Positions 46,340 through 54,690 are shown, counted from the first letter of the stretch. The stretch: DNA of 64,000 nt from Thomasclavelia ramosa DSM 1402 (GCF_014131695.1 NZ_CP036346.1:2480001-2544000); one strand, 5' to 3'. Numbers and translations are program-made. The notes: generated from the sequence alone by a model not told the origin.

Positions 46340-49300
46340 CTATCCTTTTTTCTTCATGCCATAGATAAATGCCGTAGCAAGTAATCCAGAAATCATAAAT
46401 CCAGCAGCCTTTAAATCATCACCTGTCTTGATTGCTACCTCATTTTTGTTTTCATTATCTTGTTTAGAATCGTTTTGATCAACTAATTCCTTTTTAGCAT
46501 CTTCAATATCAATAGTTGAGAGCATCACCACACCACCAGATGGTAAAGAAACTTCATATCCTTCTTCAAGATTGACATTTTCAAGTACCTTACTAGCGAC
46601 TGGATAACCATTACTATCGACCTTACGATCATTATCAAAATAGTCATATTTGAATAATTTTAAGTTATTAGCATTAAGATTTTTAACATCAATGGTTACT
46701 TCTTTGGGACTGTTTGAATCGTTGACAATCATATATGTCATTTGACCATCTTTTTCCATCCCAACTGTTCGAAGACCATTTAATTCTTTATTTGCTGTTG
46801 AACCAATGATCTTGCTATTACGTGGGAATAGATTTGCCATTAATGACCAAGTATAAAAGAATGGTCGTATCTCTTCTTCTTCTGGTTGATTAAAAACTCG
46901 TCCAGCAACAGAATTCCAAAATCCCCACTGTTTTAAAGAACGAATATCTGTAATGGGAAATCCATTTTGCTGATCATGCATAGCATCATCTAAATCCCAA
47001 ATTGCTAAACCAGAAAAACCACCACGCATAACTTGACTTGCGGCATCAGCCATAATAACTCCATAACTAAATTCTTTAGTATATGGTTGTGAATCCCCAT
47101 CACTTTTGCCAGTAACCATTCCGATTTCAGTCATATAAAAGTCTTTTCCCGTCACACAACTGCGTTGTTCCGCTACCATTTCTTCAATAGTACCATTTGT
47201 AATTTCATCAATTGTTGGATACATATGAGTATCATATAGCCCTATTTTAGCACCTAAATCTTGATTTGAATTAATCTCTTTTAACCAAGTATTATCACTA
47301 TCCCATACAGTATCAGGTCCCGTAATTTTTATTTTTTCATTTAATCCATATTTATCTAATTCAGTATGAAGATAATTAATTCCTGTTTGCCATTTATCAA
47401 AATCACCGCAATATGACCAATCACTATTAGCTTCATTTACATAGTTAAAATATTTAATACATGTATAACCTTTTTGGTTAATTAAATAATCTAAAAATCC
47501 GCCAATAATGCTTGCCCAGCGTGGATCATCAACAGTAATTCCTTCGAATTCACCACCAAAACGACCTGGTGTCTCCCATTCACCTAAAACTACTTCAATA
47601 TCTCTACTTTCTAAATAATCTAATTCTCTAATCAATGCCTGATTTGCCAAACTATCAAAATCATAAATAGGATTTCCCTCATCATCAAAACCTTCGCAAT
47701 ATGTATTAGCGTAGATCATGCATCTAACAAAAGCTGGATTTAAGAAATCTACCCGCTTAGTCACTGTTTGCCACTCTTCATCAGTTAAAGGGTGAACAAC
47801 ATAAGGATCCCATTGAACACCTAAACCTTTAAAATTATTAACTAAAACATCATTTCCATCAAAAGTCACATTAGTCGTTTGTAATTCACCAGTTCCTGCA
47901 CCAGAACCAATTTTCTCTATCTTGATATTATCAAAATATAAAGTTTCTCCAGCCAAGCTGTCACAATGTTCATTGGGACCTAAATTAAACTGGATCTTAG
48001 CATTTTTTTGAGTCCCTAATAAATTATCAGCATTAATCTCAAACTCAAAATTATATGTTTGAACATCTTTTGTGAAATCAACCATTGTTTCTGGGTAATA
48101 TTTTGTTGCGTAATCACCAGTATCCTCAACATCAAAGTAAATAGTCCCAGCTTTACTGCCTTTTAAATCATAAGATAAACGATAGATTCCATTATCTAAA
48201 AGAATATCTCCTTGAAACAATTGACAATCCCAATAGTTACTGCCATTTGAGTTTGGAAAAGTTACTTCTAATTGTTGATTTACTGCATTGATCTTCAAAT
48301 TTGAACCATTACTGTTATACGTATTCCAGCCACTTGTTGTATTTGTCTCAAAATCACCATTTACAACATATTCATCACCTAAATCATTAACTTCCTCTAT
48401 ACGAACATTTCTAATATTAATAGTCTCATCCTTGAAATTACTAATTCCATCTCCTTCATTTAATAAAAATACAATTGAAACATCATCATTATCTTTTTTT
48501 ATAAAATTAAAACTGTACTCTTTACTCGTAGTAGTTAAATCAAAATTCTGTTTATCTAAATATTTGACATTATAATCTGCTGATTTTTCAATATCAATAC
48601 CAATTGTTCCAGCTTTTGAAGCTTTAGCATCAAAAACTATTTTATAAATCTTATTTCCACTTAATACTAAATTCTCCTTTTTTAAAGATAAAGCCCACCA
48701 ATAGTTTTCTTGATTAATACTAGTAACTTTAACCTTAAGATCATTTGGCTCACCTGACAATTTACCGTTCGCTCCATCTCCTTCATTTAAATACCAATCA
48801 CCTGCTTTTTGGATTTCAATATCGCCAATTTCAATAATTGTAACATTAGAAAGCTTGATTATTTGATTACTAAAATCACTGATTCCATCGCCTTTAGCAA
48901 GATGATAAACTAAAGTGACAGCATCATCGTCTTTCTTTTCAAAATCAAATGTATATGTTTTCTTTTGATTACTAATCGCTATCATTTGACGATCTAAGTA
49001 TTTTTTATTATAATCGCTTGTGCTTTCAATATCCAAACTAATATCTCCACTCATTGATGCCTCTACGTCAAATGATAACTGATATTTTTTATTTGCTGAT
49101 AAGGCAATATTATCCTGCTTGAGTGTTAAGGACCACCAATAGTCATCACTATTGACCTTTTCAATCTGTACCTTTAAAGAATGATTATCACTCGACATCA
49201 TTGCTAACGAACCATCACTTTGATTCATACTCCAATAATTAGTTCCTTGACTAAAATCACCATTTGATACCAAATTAGTTGCTTTTGCATAAGTCCCAAC

Positions 49301-49369
49301 GATCAAAGTACTCAACAAAACCAACATACTTAATACCACTATACTAACCTGTTTAACTCTATGTACCAT
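46340..49369 (-). CDS. Large secreted clan-A-type glycosidase, wall-anchored (paralogue 3)
   Basis: 1009 aa from the ATG at 49369; an ATG at 49384 overlaps the GGAGGG ribosome binding site. Signal peptide (VSIVVLSMLVLLSTLIVGTY). Three tandem CBM4/9-like domains (about 30-185, 185-325, 330-480; e.g. NLVSNGDFSQGTNYWSMNQ, YVVNGDFETNTTSGWNTY). The catalytic TIM barrel lies at about 490-850, with FKGLGVQWDPY, acid/base Glu646 in YFNYVNEANSDW and nucleophile candidate Glu748 in YMTEIGMVTG. A beta-sandwich follows. The anchor is VAIKTGDDLK, a hydrophobic helix and MKKKG. It is the smallest of the three and the closest in catalytic sequence to the first. Confidence 0.88.
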   Translation of the reverse strand: MVHRVKQVSIVVLSMLVLLSTLIVGTYAKATNLVSNGDFSQGTNYWSMNQSDGSLAMMSSDNHSLKVQIEKVNSDDYWWSLTLKQDNIALSANKKYQLSFDVEASMSGDISLDIESTSDYNKKYLDRQMIAISNQKKTYTFDFEKKDDDAVTLVYHLAKGDGISDFSNQIIKLSNVTIIEIGDIEIQKAGDWYLNEGDGANGKLSGEPNDLKVKVTSINQENYWWALSLKKENLVLSGNKIYKIVFDAKASKAGTIGIDIEKSADYNVKYLDKQNFDLTTTSKEYSFNFIKKDNDDVSIVFLLNEGDGISNFKDETINIRNVRIEEVNDLGDEYVVNGDFETNTTSGWNTYNSNGSNLKINAVNQQLEVTFPNSNGSNYWDCQLFQGDILLDNGIYRLSYDLKGSKAGTIYFDVEDTGDYATKYYPETMVDFTKDVQTYNFEFEINADNLLGTQKNAKIQFNLGPNEHCDSLAGETLYFDNIKIEKIGSGAGTGELQTTNVTFDGNDVLVNNFKGLGVQWDPYVVHPLTDEEWQTVTKRVDFLNPAFVRCMIYANTYCEGFDDEGNPIYDFDSLANQALIRELDYLESRDIEVVLGEWETPGRFGGEFEGITVDDPRWASIIGGFLDYLINQKGYTCIKYFNYVNEANSDWSYCGDFDKWQTGINYLHTELDKYGLNEKIKITGPDTVWDSDNTWLKEINSNQDLGAKIGLYDTHMYPTIDEITNGTIEEMVAEQRSCVTGKDFYMTEIGMVTGKSDGDSQPYTKEFSYGVIMADAASQVMRGGFSGLAIWDLDDAMHDQQNGFPITDIRSLKQWGFWNSVAGRVFNQPEEEEIRPFFYTWSLMANLFPRNSKIIGSTANKELNGLRTVGMEKDGQMTYMIVNDSNSPKEVTIDVKNLNANNLKLFKYDYFDNDRKVDSNGYPVASKVLENVNLEEGYEVSLPSGGVVMLSTIDIEDAKKELVDQNDSKQDNENKNEVAIKTGDDLKAAGFMISGLLATAFIYGMKKKG

Positions 49370-49462
49370 TGCTCTTCCCTCCATTTATTTCTATATTCAA
49401 ATTTTAACAAGAAATAAACTTAAAACAATCTTCCAAAGTCATTTAGGTACTGCGTTTCAGCA

Positions 49463-49478
49463 TTTCATATCTATGAAA
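49463..49478. promoter_or_regulatory. RpiR-type site upstream of the third glycosidase
   Basis: TTTCAT-N4-ATGAAA, with further partial half-sites on either side (GTTTCA at 49454, TTTCTTGAAA from 49483). No cre-like dyad is seen here. Confidence 0.6.
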
Positions 49479-49505
49479 CGTATTTCTTGAAATGACTTTT
49501 CAGTA

Positions 49506-49533
49506 CAAAAAAAGGATATGTTTCCATATCCTT
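49506..49533 (-). terminator. Terminator of mreB/mbl
   Basis: AAGGATATG (49512-49520) pairs with CATATCCTT (49525-49533) with a 4-nt loop; TTTTTTT follows on the reverse strand. Confidence 0.9.
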
Positions 49534-49537
49534 AAAA

Positions 49538-50527
49538 TTATTTTACATAGTGAGTATTTTCTAACATGACACCACAACCATTTGCTACACAGTTTAAAGC
49601 GTCATCAGCTACAAATACTGGTACCCCAAGCTCATTTTCTAATAAATGATCTAATCCTGTTAATAAAGCGCCTCCACCTGTTAAGAAGATACCACGTGAC
49701 ATAATATCAGCAGCTAATTCTGGAGGTGTTTGTTCTAAGACATGCTTAGTTTCTCTAACGATTGTTTGGCAAGTTTCACGTAATGCTAATTCTGTTTCAT
49801 CAGCTGTAAGAGTGATTGTATGAGGTAATCCTGTAACTAAGTCACGTCCTCTAACTTCAAATGTTTCTTCGCTGATTCCTTTGATTGCAATTCCAATTTC
49901 CATTTTGATTTGTTCAGCAGTGCGATCACCAATCAATAACTTATATTTATCTTTAACAAATTTAATAATATCTTCATCCATTACATCACCAGCAACTTTT
50001 AAAGAACTGCTAGTAACAATATCACCTAATGATAATACTGCGATGTCAGTAGTTCCCCCACCGATATCGATTACCATATTTCCTGTTGGTTTAGAGATTT
50101 CAAGCCCTGCTCCAACTGCAGCTACTTTTGGTTCTTCTTCAATAAAAACACGTTTAGCCCCGCATCTTTCAGCCACATCTTTGATTGCACTTTTTTCAAT
50201 TGATGTAATATTTGATGGACAACAAATTAAGATCGTTGGTCTTGAAAAAATCCCTTTCAAGTTTAATTTATTAATAAAATGAGTAATTAAGATTTCAGTA
50301 ATTCTAAAATCAGCAATAACTCCATCTTTTAATGGACGGATTGCTTTTACTCTTCCTGGTGTTTTTCCTAACATATCTTTAGCTTCTTGACCCACAGCTA
50401 AAGGTTTTTTTGTTTCATCATCTATCGCTACTACAGAAGGTTCATTTACAACAATACCTTCACCTTTGACATAAATTAAAATATTTGCAGTACCTAAATC
50501 GATACCAATTTCTTTTGATAATGCCAT
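49538..50527 (-). CDS. mreB: Rod-shape actin homologue MreB/Mbl
   Basis: A 329-aa actin-fold ATPase. Phosphate-1 loop IGIDLGTANILIYVKGEGIV, phosphate-2 MVIDIGGGTTDIAVLSLG and adenosine motif IFLTGGGALLTGLDHLLE. It polymerises under the membrane and directs lateral wall synthesis. I use the second of two adjacent ATGs (GGAGG 7 nt upstream). Its position after spoIID/spoIIQ matches the mbl locus of Bacillus, so Mbl is an equally good name. Confidence 0.95.
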   Translation of the reverse strand: MALSKEIGIDLGTANILIYVKGEGIVVNEPSVVAIDDETKKPLAVGQEAKDMLGKTPGRVKAIRPLKDGVIADFRITEILITHFINKLNLKGIFSRPTILICCPSNITSIEKSAIKDVAERCGAKRVFIEEEPKVAAVGAGLEISKPTGNMVIDIGGGTTDIAVLSLGDIVTSSSLKVAGDVMDEDIIKFVKDKYKLLIGDRTAEQIKMEIGIAIKGISEETFEVRGRDLVTGLPHTITLTADETELALRETCQTIVRETKHVLEQTPPELAADIMSRGIFLTGGGALLTGLDHLLENELGVPVFVADDALNCVANGCGVMLENTHYVK

Positions 50528-50584
50528 CATTCGTCCTCCTTATTTTTTCTTAACTATTGTACCATGAATTTAGATATTTACAAG

Positions 50585-50631
50585 GCAAAAAACCAAATAG
50601 CGATAATTTTTTTAATTATCACTATTTGGTT
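50585..50631 (-). terminator. Terminator of spoIIQ
   Basis: AACCAAATAG-C-GATAA (50591-50605) and TTATC-A-CTATTTGGTT (50616-50631) form a long stem followed by TTTT on the reverse strand. It separates spoIIQ from mreB. Confidence 0.85.
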
Positions 50632-50633
50632 GA

Positions 50634-51275
50634 TTATACCGCTATTTTTGAGACCTCTTGATTAAAATATTTTTCGGGGTTTAATGCTTGATTGTCCTTC
50701 TCTAAAATAAAGTGTAAGTGGTTCTTTAATTCAGATTCATAGACGTTTTCACCACTAGTTCCAATCTTATCACCCTGTTTAATCACCGCATCTTTTTCAA
50801 CATTTACTTCACTTAAAGATTGGTAAGTTGCAGAGACACCAGTTTCGTTAGTTACCGTTACAATCCAACCTAACAGTGCATCATTATCTTTCTTAGTTAC
50901 TGTTCCCGAAAAGGCCGCAGTTACTTCAAAAGCTTTATTGTCTTTTGAAAAATCAATACCTAGATTAGGGCGATAAACACCTTCAAAATAAACTAATGCT
51001 TTTTCTAATTCTTCATCACTTAAACTTGAATCATAAAATTTTTTTACGATTTTAATGTCATCACCAACCGGCTTTACCATTTTTTCTGCTGGTGCTTGGG
51101 GATCCTCTTTGTCAGTATCTTTATCTTTATTATCTTCCACTTTTACAACCGCAGTGTCTTTAAGCGGACGATATTGATTTACGACTAACTGAATTACCCC
51201 TACTCCGACTAAAAATAACATCACTACCGTTGTAAAGACTAAAACCCGTCGATTTCTTTTCATAAATAGTTTCAT
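50634..51275 (-). CDS. spoIIQ: SpoIIQ-like LytM/M23 domain protein
   Basis: A 213-aa membrane-anchored protein: one N-terminal membrane segment (about 10-30), a charged linker (DKDTDKEDPQAPAEK) and a LytM/M23 domain (about 95-205). The first zinc-ligand His of active M23 enzymes (H-x-G-x-D) is Asn here (RPNLGIDF), while the HxH motif is kept (NHLHFIL). SpoIIQ of Bacillus also lacks a catalytic ligand and acts as a forespore channel partner of SpoIIIAH instead of as a hydrolase. Context (SpoIID upstream, MreB/Mbl downstream) supports the name. Confidence 0.88.
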   Translation of the reverse strand: MKLFMKRNRRVLVFTTVVMLFLVGVGVIQLVVNQYRPLKDTAVVKVEDNKDKDTDKEDPQAPAEKMVKPVGDDIKIVKKFYDSSLSDEELEKALVYFEGVYRPNLGIDFSKDNKAFEVTAAFSGTVTKKDNDALLGWIVTVTNETGVSATYQSLSEVNVEKDAVIKQGDKIGTSGENVYESELKNHLHFILEKDNQALNPEKYFNQEVSKIAV

Positions 51276-51319
51276 TGTTTCACCTCATTTGTAGTGTTTC
51301 CACTAAAATCAGGTTTATA

Positions 51320-52237
51320 CTAATTATTTACAATTTCAACATTTGTATAAAAATGATTTAAAATTTCTTTATAACTAGCTCCCTCGAGAGCCATTCCCTG
51401 AGCACCGTATTGACTCATCCCAACTCCATGACCGCTACCGAGTGTATTAAATGTATATTTACCATTTTCATATTTAATCGTAAAACAACTTGAAGCTAAT
51501 CCAAGAATCTCGCGAACTTTGCGTCCGCTATAATTTTTCCCACCAACACTAAGGGTTCCAACACGTCCACTTTTTTTATACGCAATAATATTAAAGTCTA
51601 AGCTATCACAATTAAATTTTTCTTTTAGTTCTTGTTTAGTAAAAGTTTTTGACCGACTATTAGTTGGATCAATCGATAAATCCCAATGACAGTCAACACT
51701 TCGCAAATAAGGCAAAGCACTCGAATCAAAATAATCTTCTACATTTTCAGTATAGCCATTACTTGAAGAAAAAAACATTGCCGTAATATATTTTCCCTCA
51801 TATTTCATTACTTCATCGTTAGTATCATTGATAGCCGCAACAATTTTTTGATGATACTCATCATACTTATCACCCCAGTTTTCCCGCATTTTATCCTCAG
51901 TCAAATAAACTTGACTATTAGTAGTATTATCAACGCTTAAATTGCGATTGTAAACAAAAGTCCGACTCGCGACAACTTGCGCTTTTAATGCTTCTGTTTC
52001 AAATTTTGCCGGCATTTCTCCTGCAACGACTCCTAAAAGATAATCATCTAAATCGATATAATTAACGTTATTATCAATTGTTACTGCTACTTGAACTGCT
52101 TTTTCCTCTTTTTCTTCTTTTTTTTCTTTAGTCTCTGTACCTTTGATTGTTTCATCTTTTTTTACCCCAACATTAATTGATAAAAAGATTACTGCAATTA
52201 AAAAAACGACTCCCAATTTAACACTTATCTCTTTCAT
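51320..52237 (-). CDS. spoIID: Stage II sporulation protein D
   Basis: A 305-aa membrane-anchored lytic transglycosylase that thins septal peptidoglycan during engulfment. N-terminal membrane segment (LGVVFLIAVIFLSIN), charged linker, then the SpoIID domain with LDDYLLGVVAGEMPAKFETE (catalytic Glu), LKAQVVASRTFVY and the C-terminal SGHGVGMSQYGAQGMALEG. It lies 44 nt upstream of spoIIQ; the two are likely one unit, as in other spore formers. Confidence 0.95.
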   Translation of the reverse strand: MKEISVKLGVVFLIAVIFLSINVGVKKDETIKGTETKEKKEEKEEKAVQVAVTIDNNVNYIDLDDYLLGVVAGEMPAKFETEALKAQVVASRTFVYNRNLSVDNTTNSQVYLTEDKMRENWGDKYDEYHQKIVAAINDTNDEVMKYEGKYITAMFFSSSNGYTENVEDYFDSSALPYLRSVDCHWDLSIDPTNSRSKTFTKQELKEKFNCDSLDFNIIAYKKSGRVGTLSVGGKNYSGRKVREILGLASSCFTIKYENGKYTFNTLGSGHGVGMSQYGAQGMALEGASYKEILNHFYTNVEIVNN

Positions 52238-52280
52238 ATAATTACCTCACATAATTATATGGAAGAGATTTAAAAATATG

Positions 52281-52481
52281 TTAAAAATGAATCGTTGTAA
52301 ATTCTAAAATAAAAGAACCTAATAAATATCCTAAACATAATGAAGCAATTAAAAAGAATAAATAAAATTCTCTTACCTTTGCTTTACGAATTACATTATC
52401 AAAATTAAAACAACTTAAAGACCACATTGACAGCATCACCGAAACTACATAAACAATCATTTTAATAACTTGATATGACAT
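52281..52481 (-). CDS. DUF1146 (YwzB-like) membrane protein
   Basis: A 66-aa protein with two membrane segments (about 5-24 and 41-62) separated by FDNVIRKAKVREFYL, the core of the DUF1146 family. In Bacillus the homologue YwzB lies near the ATP synthase/spoIID/mbl region, so this matches conserved gene order. Its ATG overlaps the stop of the upstream small gene (TAATG). Function unknown. Confidence 0.85.
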   Translation of the reverse strand: MSYQVIKMIVYVVSVMLSMWSLSCFNFDNVIRKAKVREFYLFFLIASLCLGYLLGSFILEFTTIHF

Positions 52482-52612
52482 TATCCTTCACCTCGATCAT
52501 GATTACCATTATTACAAACTCTGACATTTACACCGTGTTTAACTGGTGAAAAGATAAATCCTATAATTACACCACTTAAAAAGCCACAAAAAATCTTTAA
52601 TTTTACATTCAT
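52481..52612 (-). CDS. 43-codon membrane protein, coupled to DUF1146
   Basis: A very short gene with AGGTGAT at the right distance from its ATG at 52612. Its product starts MNVKLKIFCGFLSGVIIGFI (one membrane helix), then FSPVKHGVNVRV and a polar end (NNGNHDRGEG). The stop overlaps the DUF1146 start by one base, which argues strongly for real translation. The glycine-spaced helix followed by a P-K turn is slightly YtxH-like. It begins the DUF1146-spoIID-spoIIQ unit. Function unknown. Confidence 0.65.
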   Translation of the reverse strand: MNVKLKIFCGFLSGVIIGFIFSPVKHGVNVRVCNNGNHDRGEG

Positions 52613-52696
52613 ATTATCACCTAACCTTGGATATAGTATACCATGATTTTTACAATCATGATATAATCAAATGTATCTATATAAGGAGGAAATAAA

Positions 52697-53611
52697 ATGG
52701 AATATTATAGTTTACCACAAACCAATTTAAAGGTTTCAAAAGTAGCGCTTGGTTGTATGCGCATCGCATCAAAAACTCCCGAAGAAGTTGAAAACCTGGT
52801 ATTAGAATCATTAAAAGCTGGTATTAACTTCTTTGATCATGCTGATATTTATGGTGGTGGAAAATCAGAAGAATTATTCGGTAAAGTATTACAAAAACAT
52901 CCTGAATTAAGAAAAGAAATGATTATTCAATCAAAATGCGGGATTCGCCCTGGAATTTGTTTTGATTTTTCTAAAGAGTATATTTTAGCAAGTGTCGATA
53001 ATATCTTATCAAGATTGCAGACAGATTACTTAGATATTTTATTACTACATCGTCCAGATGCCCTAATGGACCCTCAAGAAGTTAGTGAAGCTTTCGATGA
53101 ATTATATCAAGCAGGAAAAGTAAGATATTTTGGTGTTTCAAACCAAAATCCCGGTCAGATCGAGTTACTAAAAAAATATTGTAAACAGCCAATCATTATT
53201 AATCAATTACAATTTGGTCCGGCACACGCTCAAATGATCGATAGCGGTATCTATGCCAATATGGATGAAGGAATTGACCATGATGGCGATATTTTAAACT
53301 ACTGCCGATTAAATGACATTACGATTCAGCCATGGTCAACGATACGATCTTCATTAAGCGAAGATACTTTTATTGATAACCCTAAATATCCTAAACTAAA
53401 CGAACAGCTAGATAAACTTGCTGATAAGTATAACGTTTCAAAGGTAGCAATTGTAACAGCCTGGATCTTGCGTCACCCGGCACAGATGCAGCCAATTGCC
53501 GGAACAACTAGTATAAAAAATATGCTTGATACTATTAAAGGAGTTGAGGTTAAATTAACTCGTGAAGAATGGTATGCTATTTATACTGCAGAGGATAAAC
53601 CTTTACCATAA
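52697..53611 (+). CDS. Aldo/keto reductase (YdhF-like)
   Basis: A 304-aa oxidoreductase of the AKR superfamily, of the YdhF/AKR11-like group and distinct from the two at 4.7-7.5 kb. Motifs: Asp and Tyr in NFFDHADIYGGGKSEELFG, Lys in MIIQSKCGI, His in LDILLLHRPDALMDP, cofactor site QPIAGTTSIKNM. GGAGG ribosome binding site and a TATAAT at 52662-52667. The next gene starts inside its stop codon (TAATG). Confidence 0.92.
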   Translation: MEYYSLPQTNLKVSKVALGCMRIASKTPEEVENLVLESLKAGINFFDHADIYGGGKSEELFGKVLQKHPELRKEMIIQSKCGIRPGICFDFSKEYILASVDNILSRLQTDYLDILLLHRPDALMDPQEVSEAFDELYQAGKVRYFGVSNQNPGQIELLKKYCKQPIIINQLQFGPAHAQMIDSGIYANMDEGIDHDGDILNYCRLNDITIQPWSTIRSSLSEDTFIDNPKYPKLNEQLDKLADKYNVSKVAIVTAWILRHPAQMQPIAGTTSIKNMLDTIKGVEVKLTREEWYAIYTAEDKPLP

Positions 53612-54138
53612 TGGATTTACGATTAAGACCTTACCAGCTAAGTGATCAATCTGCCTTAGCCGCTTTGGCAAACAACCCTCAAGTTTCTGCAAACTTAAAA
53701 GATATTTTTCCTTATCCTTATACACCACAAGACGCTCAAAATTATTTAAACTTTATTACTCAAAACAGTAATAATAACCTAATCGAATATGCTATTATTG
53801 TCGACGGATTATTCGCAGGAGCAATTTCTATTACTTTTGGTGAAGACATTTATAGCCACCTAGCTGAAATTGGTTATTGGCTTGGAGAGCCTTATTGGCA
53901 TCAAGGTATAATGAAAAAAGCAGTAAAAATGATTATTAAATATATATTTGATAATTACGATACTAAGATTATTAAAGCAGAGATTTTCAGTCGTAATATC
54001 GGCAGTAGAAAAGTTCTGCTTGCAAATAATTTCGAATACCTCGTAACATTAAAAAAACACGCTTACAAACGTGGTGAATTTTTAGACCTCGAGCTTTTTG
54101 AATTAACACGTGATAAATATCAAGATAATCAATTGTAA
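53611..54138 (+). CDS. RimJ/RimL-type GNAT acetyltransferase
   Basis: A 175-aa GNAT enzyme of the ribosomal-protein acetyltransferase-like group. It starts LRLRPYQLSDQSALAALANN, with HLAEIGYWLGEPYWHQGIMK as the acetyl-CoA site and IFSRNIGSRKVLLANNFEYL as the C-terminal motif. It overlaps the upstream reductase by one base, so the two are coupled. Substrate unknown. Confidence 0.9.
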   Translation: MDLRLRPYQLSDQSALAALANNPQVSANLKDIFPYPYTPQDAQNYLNFITQNSNNNLIEYAIIVDGLFAGAISITFGEDIYSHLAEIGYWLGEPYWHQGIMKKAVKMIIKYIFDNYDTKIIKAEIFSRNIGSRKVLLANNFEYLVTLKKHAYKRGEFLDLELFELTRDKYQDNQL

Positions 54139-54157
54139 CAGATTGGTTATCTTTTTT
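54123..54157 (+). terminator. Terminator overlapping the GNAT stop
   Basis: AGATAATCAAT and AGATTGGTTATCT form the stem; TTTTTTATTTTT follows. The stop codon lies in the loop. Confidence 0.75.
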
Positions 54158-54189
54158 ATTTTTGTGCATATATTAAAGCAGGTGATAAA

Positions 54190-54585
54190 ATGGATAATAC
54201 CGTAATTAAAAATTTAATTTATAATCAGCTTTTTGCTGCAGCAAATTATGATCTGATTGCAACAATCGCTCCCGATGATCCAACTAAAACACGTATTTTG
54301 AATTTTTCCGCCGATTGTAAAAATAATGCCAATATGCTCGATCGTATTTATCAAGAAGAAAATACTTCCAGCTATCATCCAATTGTTCAAAAACCACAAT
54401 TTCATGGCAGTTTTATTGAATCTATTCATTGGATGTTAAATTATGAAGGAGACTCATTTAGATTATTCCATATTAATTCATTCTATGATGTCTACACAAC
54501 AGCCCAACGGCAACTATTGACATATATTGCAGGAATTTTAAATGATCACGCTATCGGCTTGACTCACATATCACTAACAAAATAA
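54190..54585 (+). CDS. Hypothetical protein, helical
   Basis: A 131-aa soluble protein with AGGTGAT at a normal distance from the ATG. Predicted mostly helical (NLIYNQLFAAANYDLIATI, RILNFSADCKNNANMLDRIY). The spacing of helices recalls ferritin-like four-helix proteins (ExxH-type motifs are not clear), so I give no function. It has its own terminator at 54568-54601. Confidence 0.7.
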   Translation: MDNTVIKNLIYNQLFAAANYDLIATIAPDDPTKTRILNFSADCKNNANMLDRIYQEENTSSYHPIVQKPQFHGSFIESIHWMLNYEGDSFRLFHINSFYDVYTTAQRQLLTYIAGILNDHAIGLTHISLTK

Positions 54586-54601
54586 TGTTAGTGATATTTT
54601 T
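54568..54601 (+). terminator. Terminator of the hypothetical gene
   Basis: ATATCACTAACA and TGTTAGTGATAT form a near-perfect stem spanning the stop codon, followed by TTTTT. Confidence 0.85.
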
Positions 54602-54607
54602 AATTTA

Positions 54608-54680
54608 AACTGTATTATCTATTGTAATACAGTTATCTCTGTGCTATTATCTAACTGTACTATAAACAATGATACAGTTA
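54608..54680. promoter_or_regulatory. Two identical-geometry dyads, operator candidates
   Basis: AACTGTA-N13-TACAGTT occurs twice: 54608-54634 and 54653-54679. The second starts 45 bp after the first. They bracket the promoter at 54622-54650, a layout expected of a repressor. The second reaches the ribosome binding site of the ABC exporter gene. Confidence 0.6.
54622..54650 (+). promoter_or_regulatory. Promoter of the ABC exporter
   Basis: TTGTAA (54622-54627), 17-bp spacer, TATTAT (54645-54650). The right arm of the first dyad begins immediately after the -35. Confidence 0.55.
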
Positions 54681-54690
54681 GGAGAAATAT

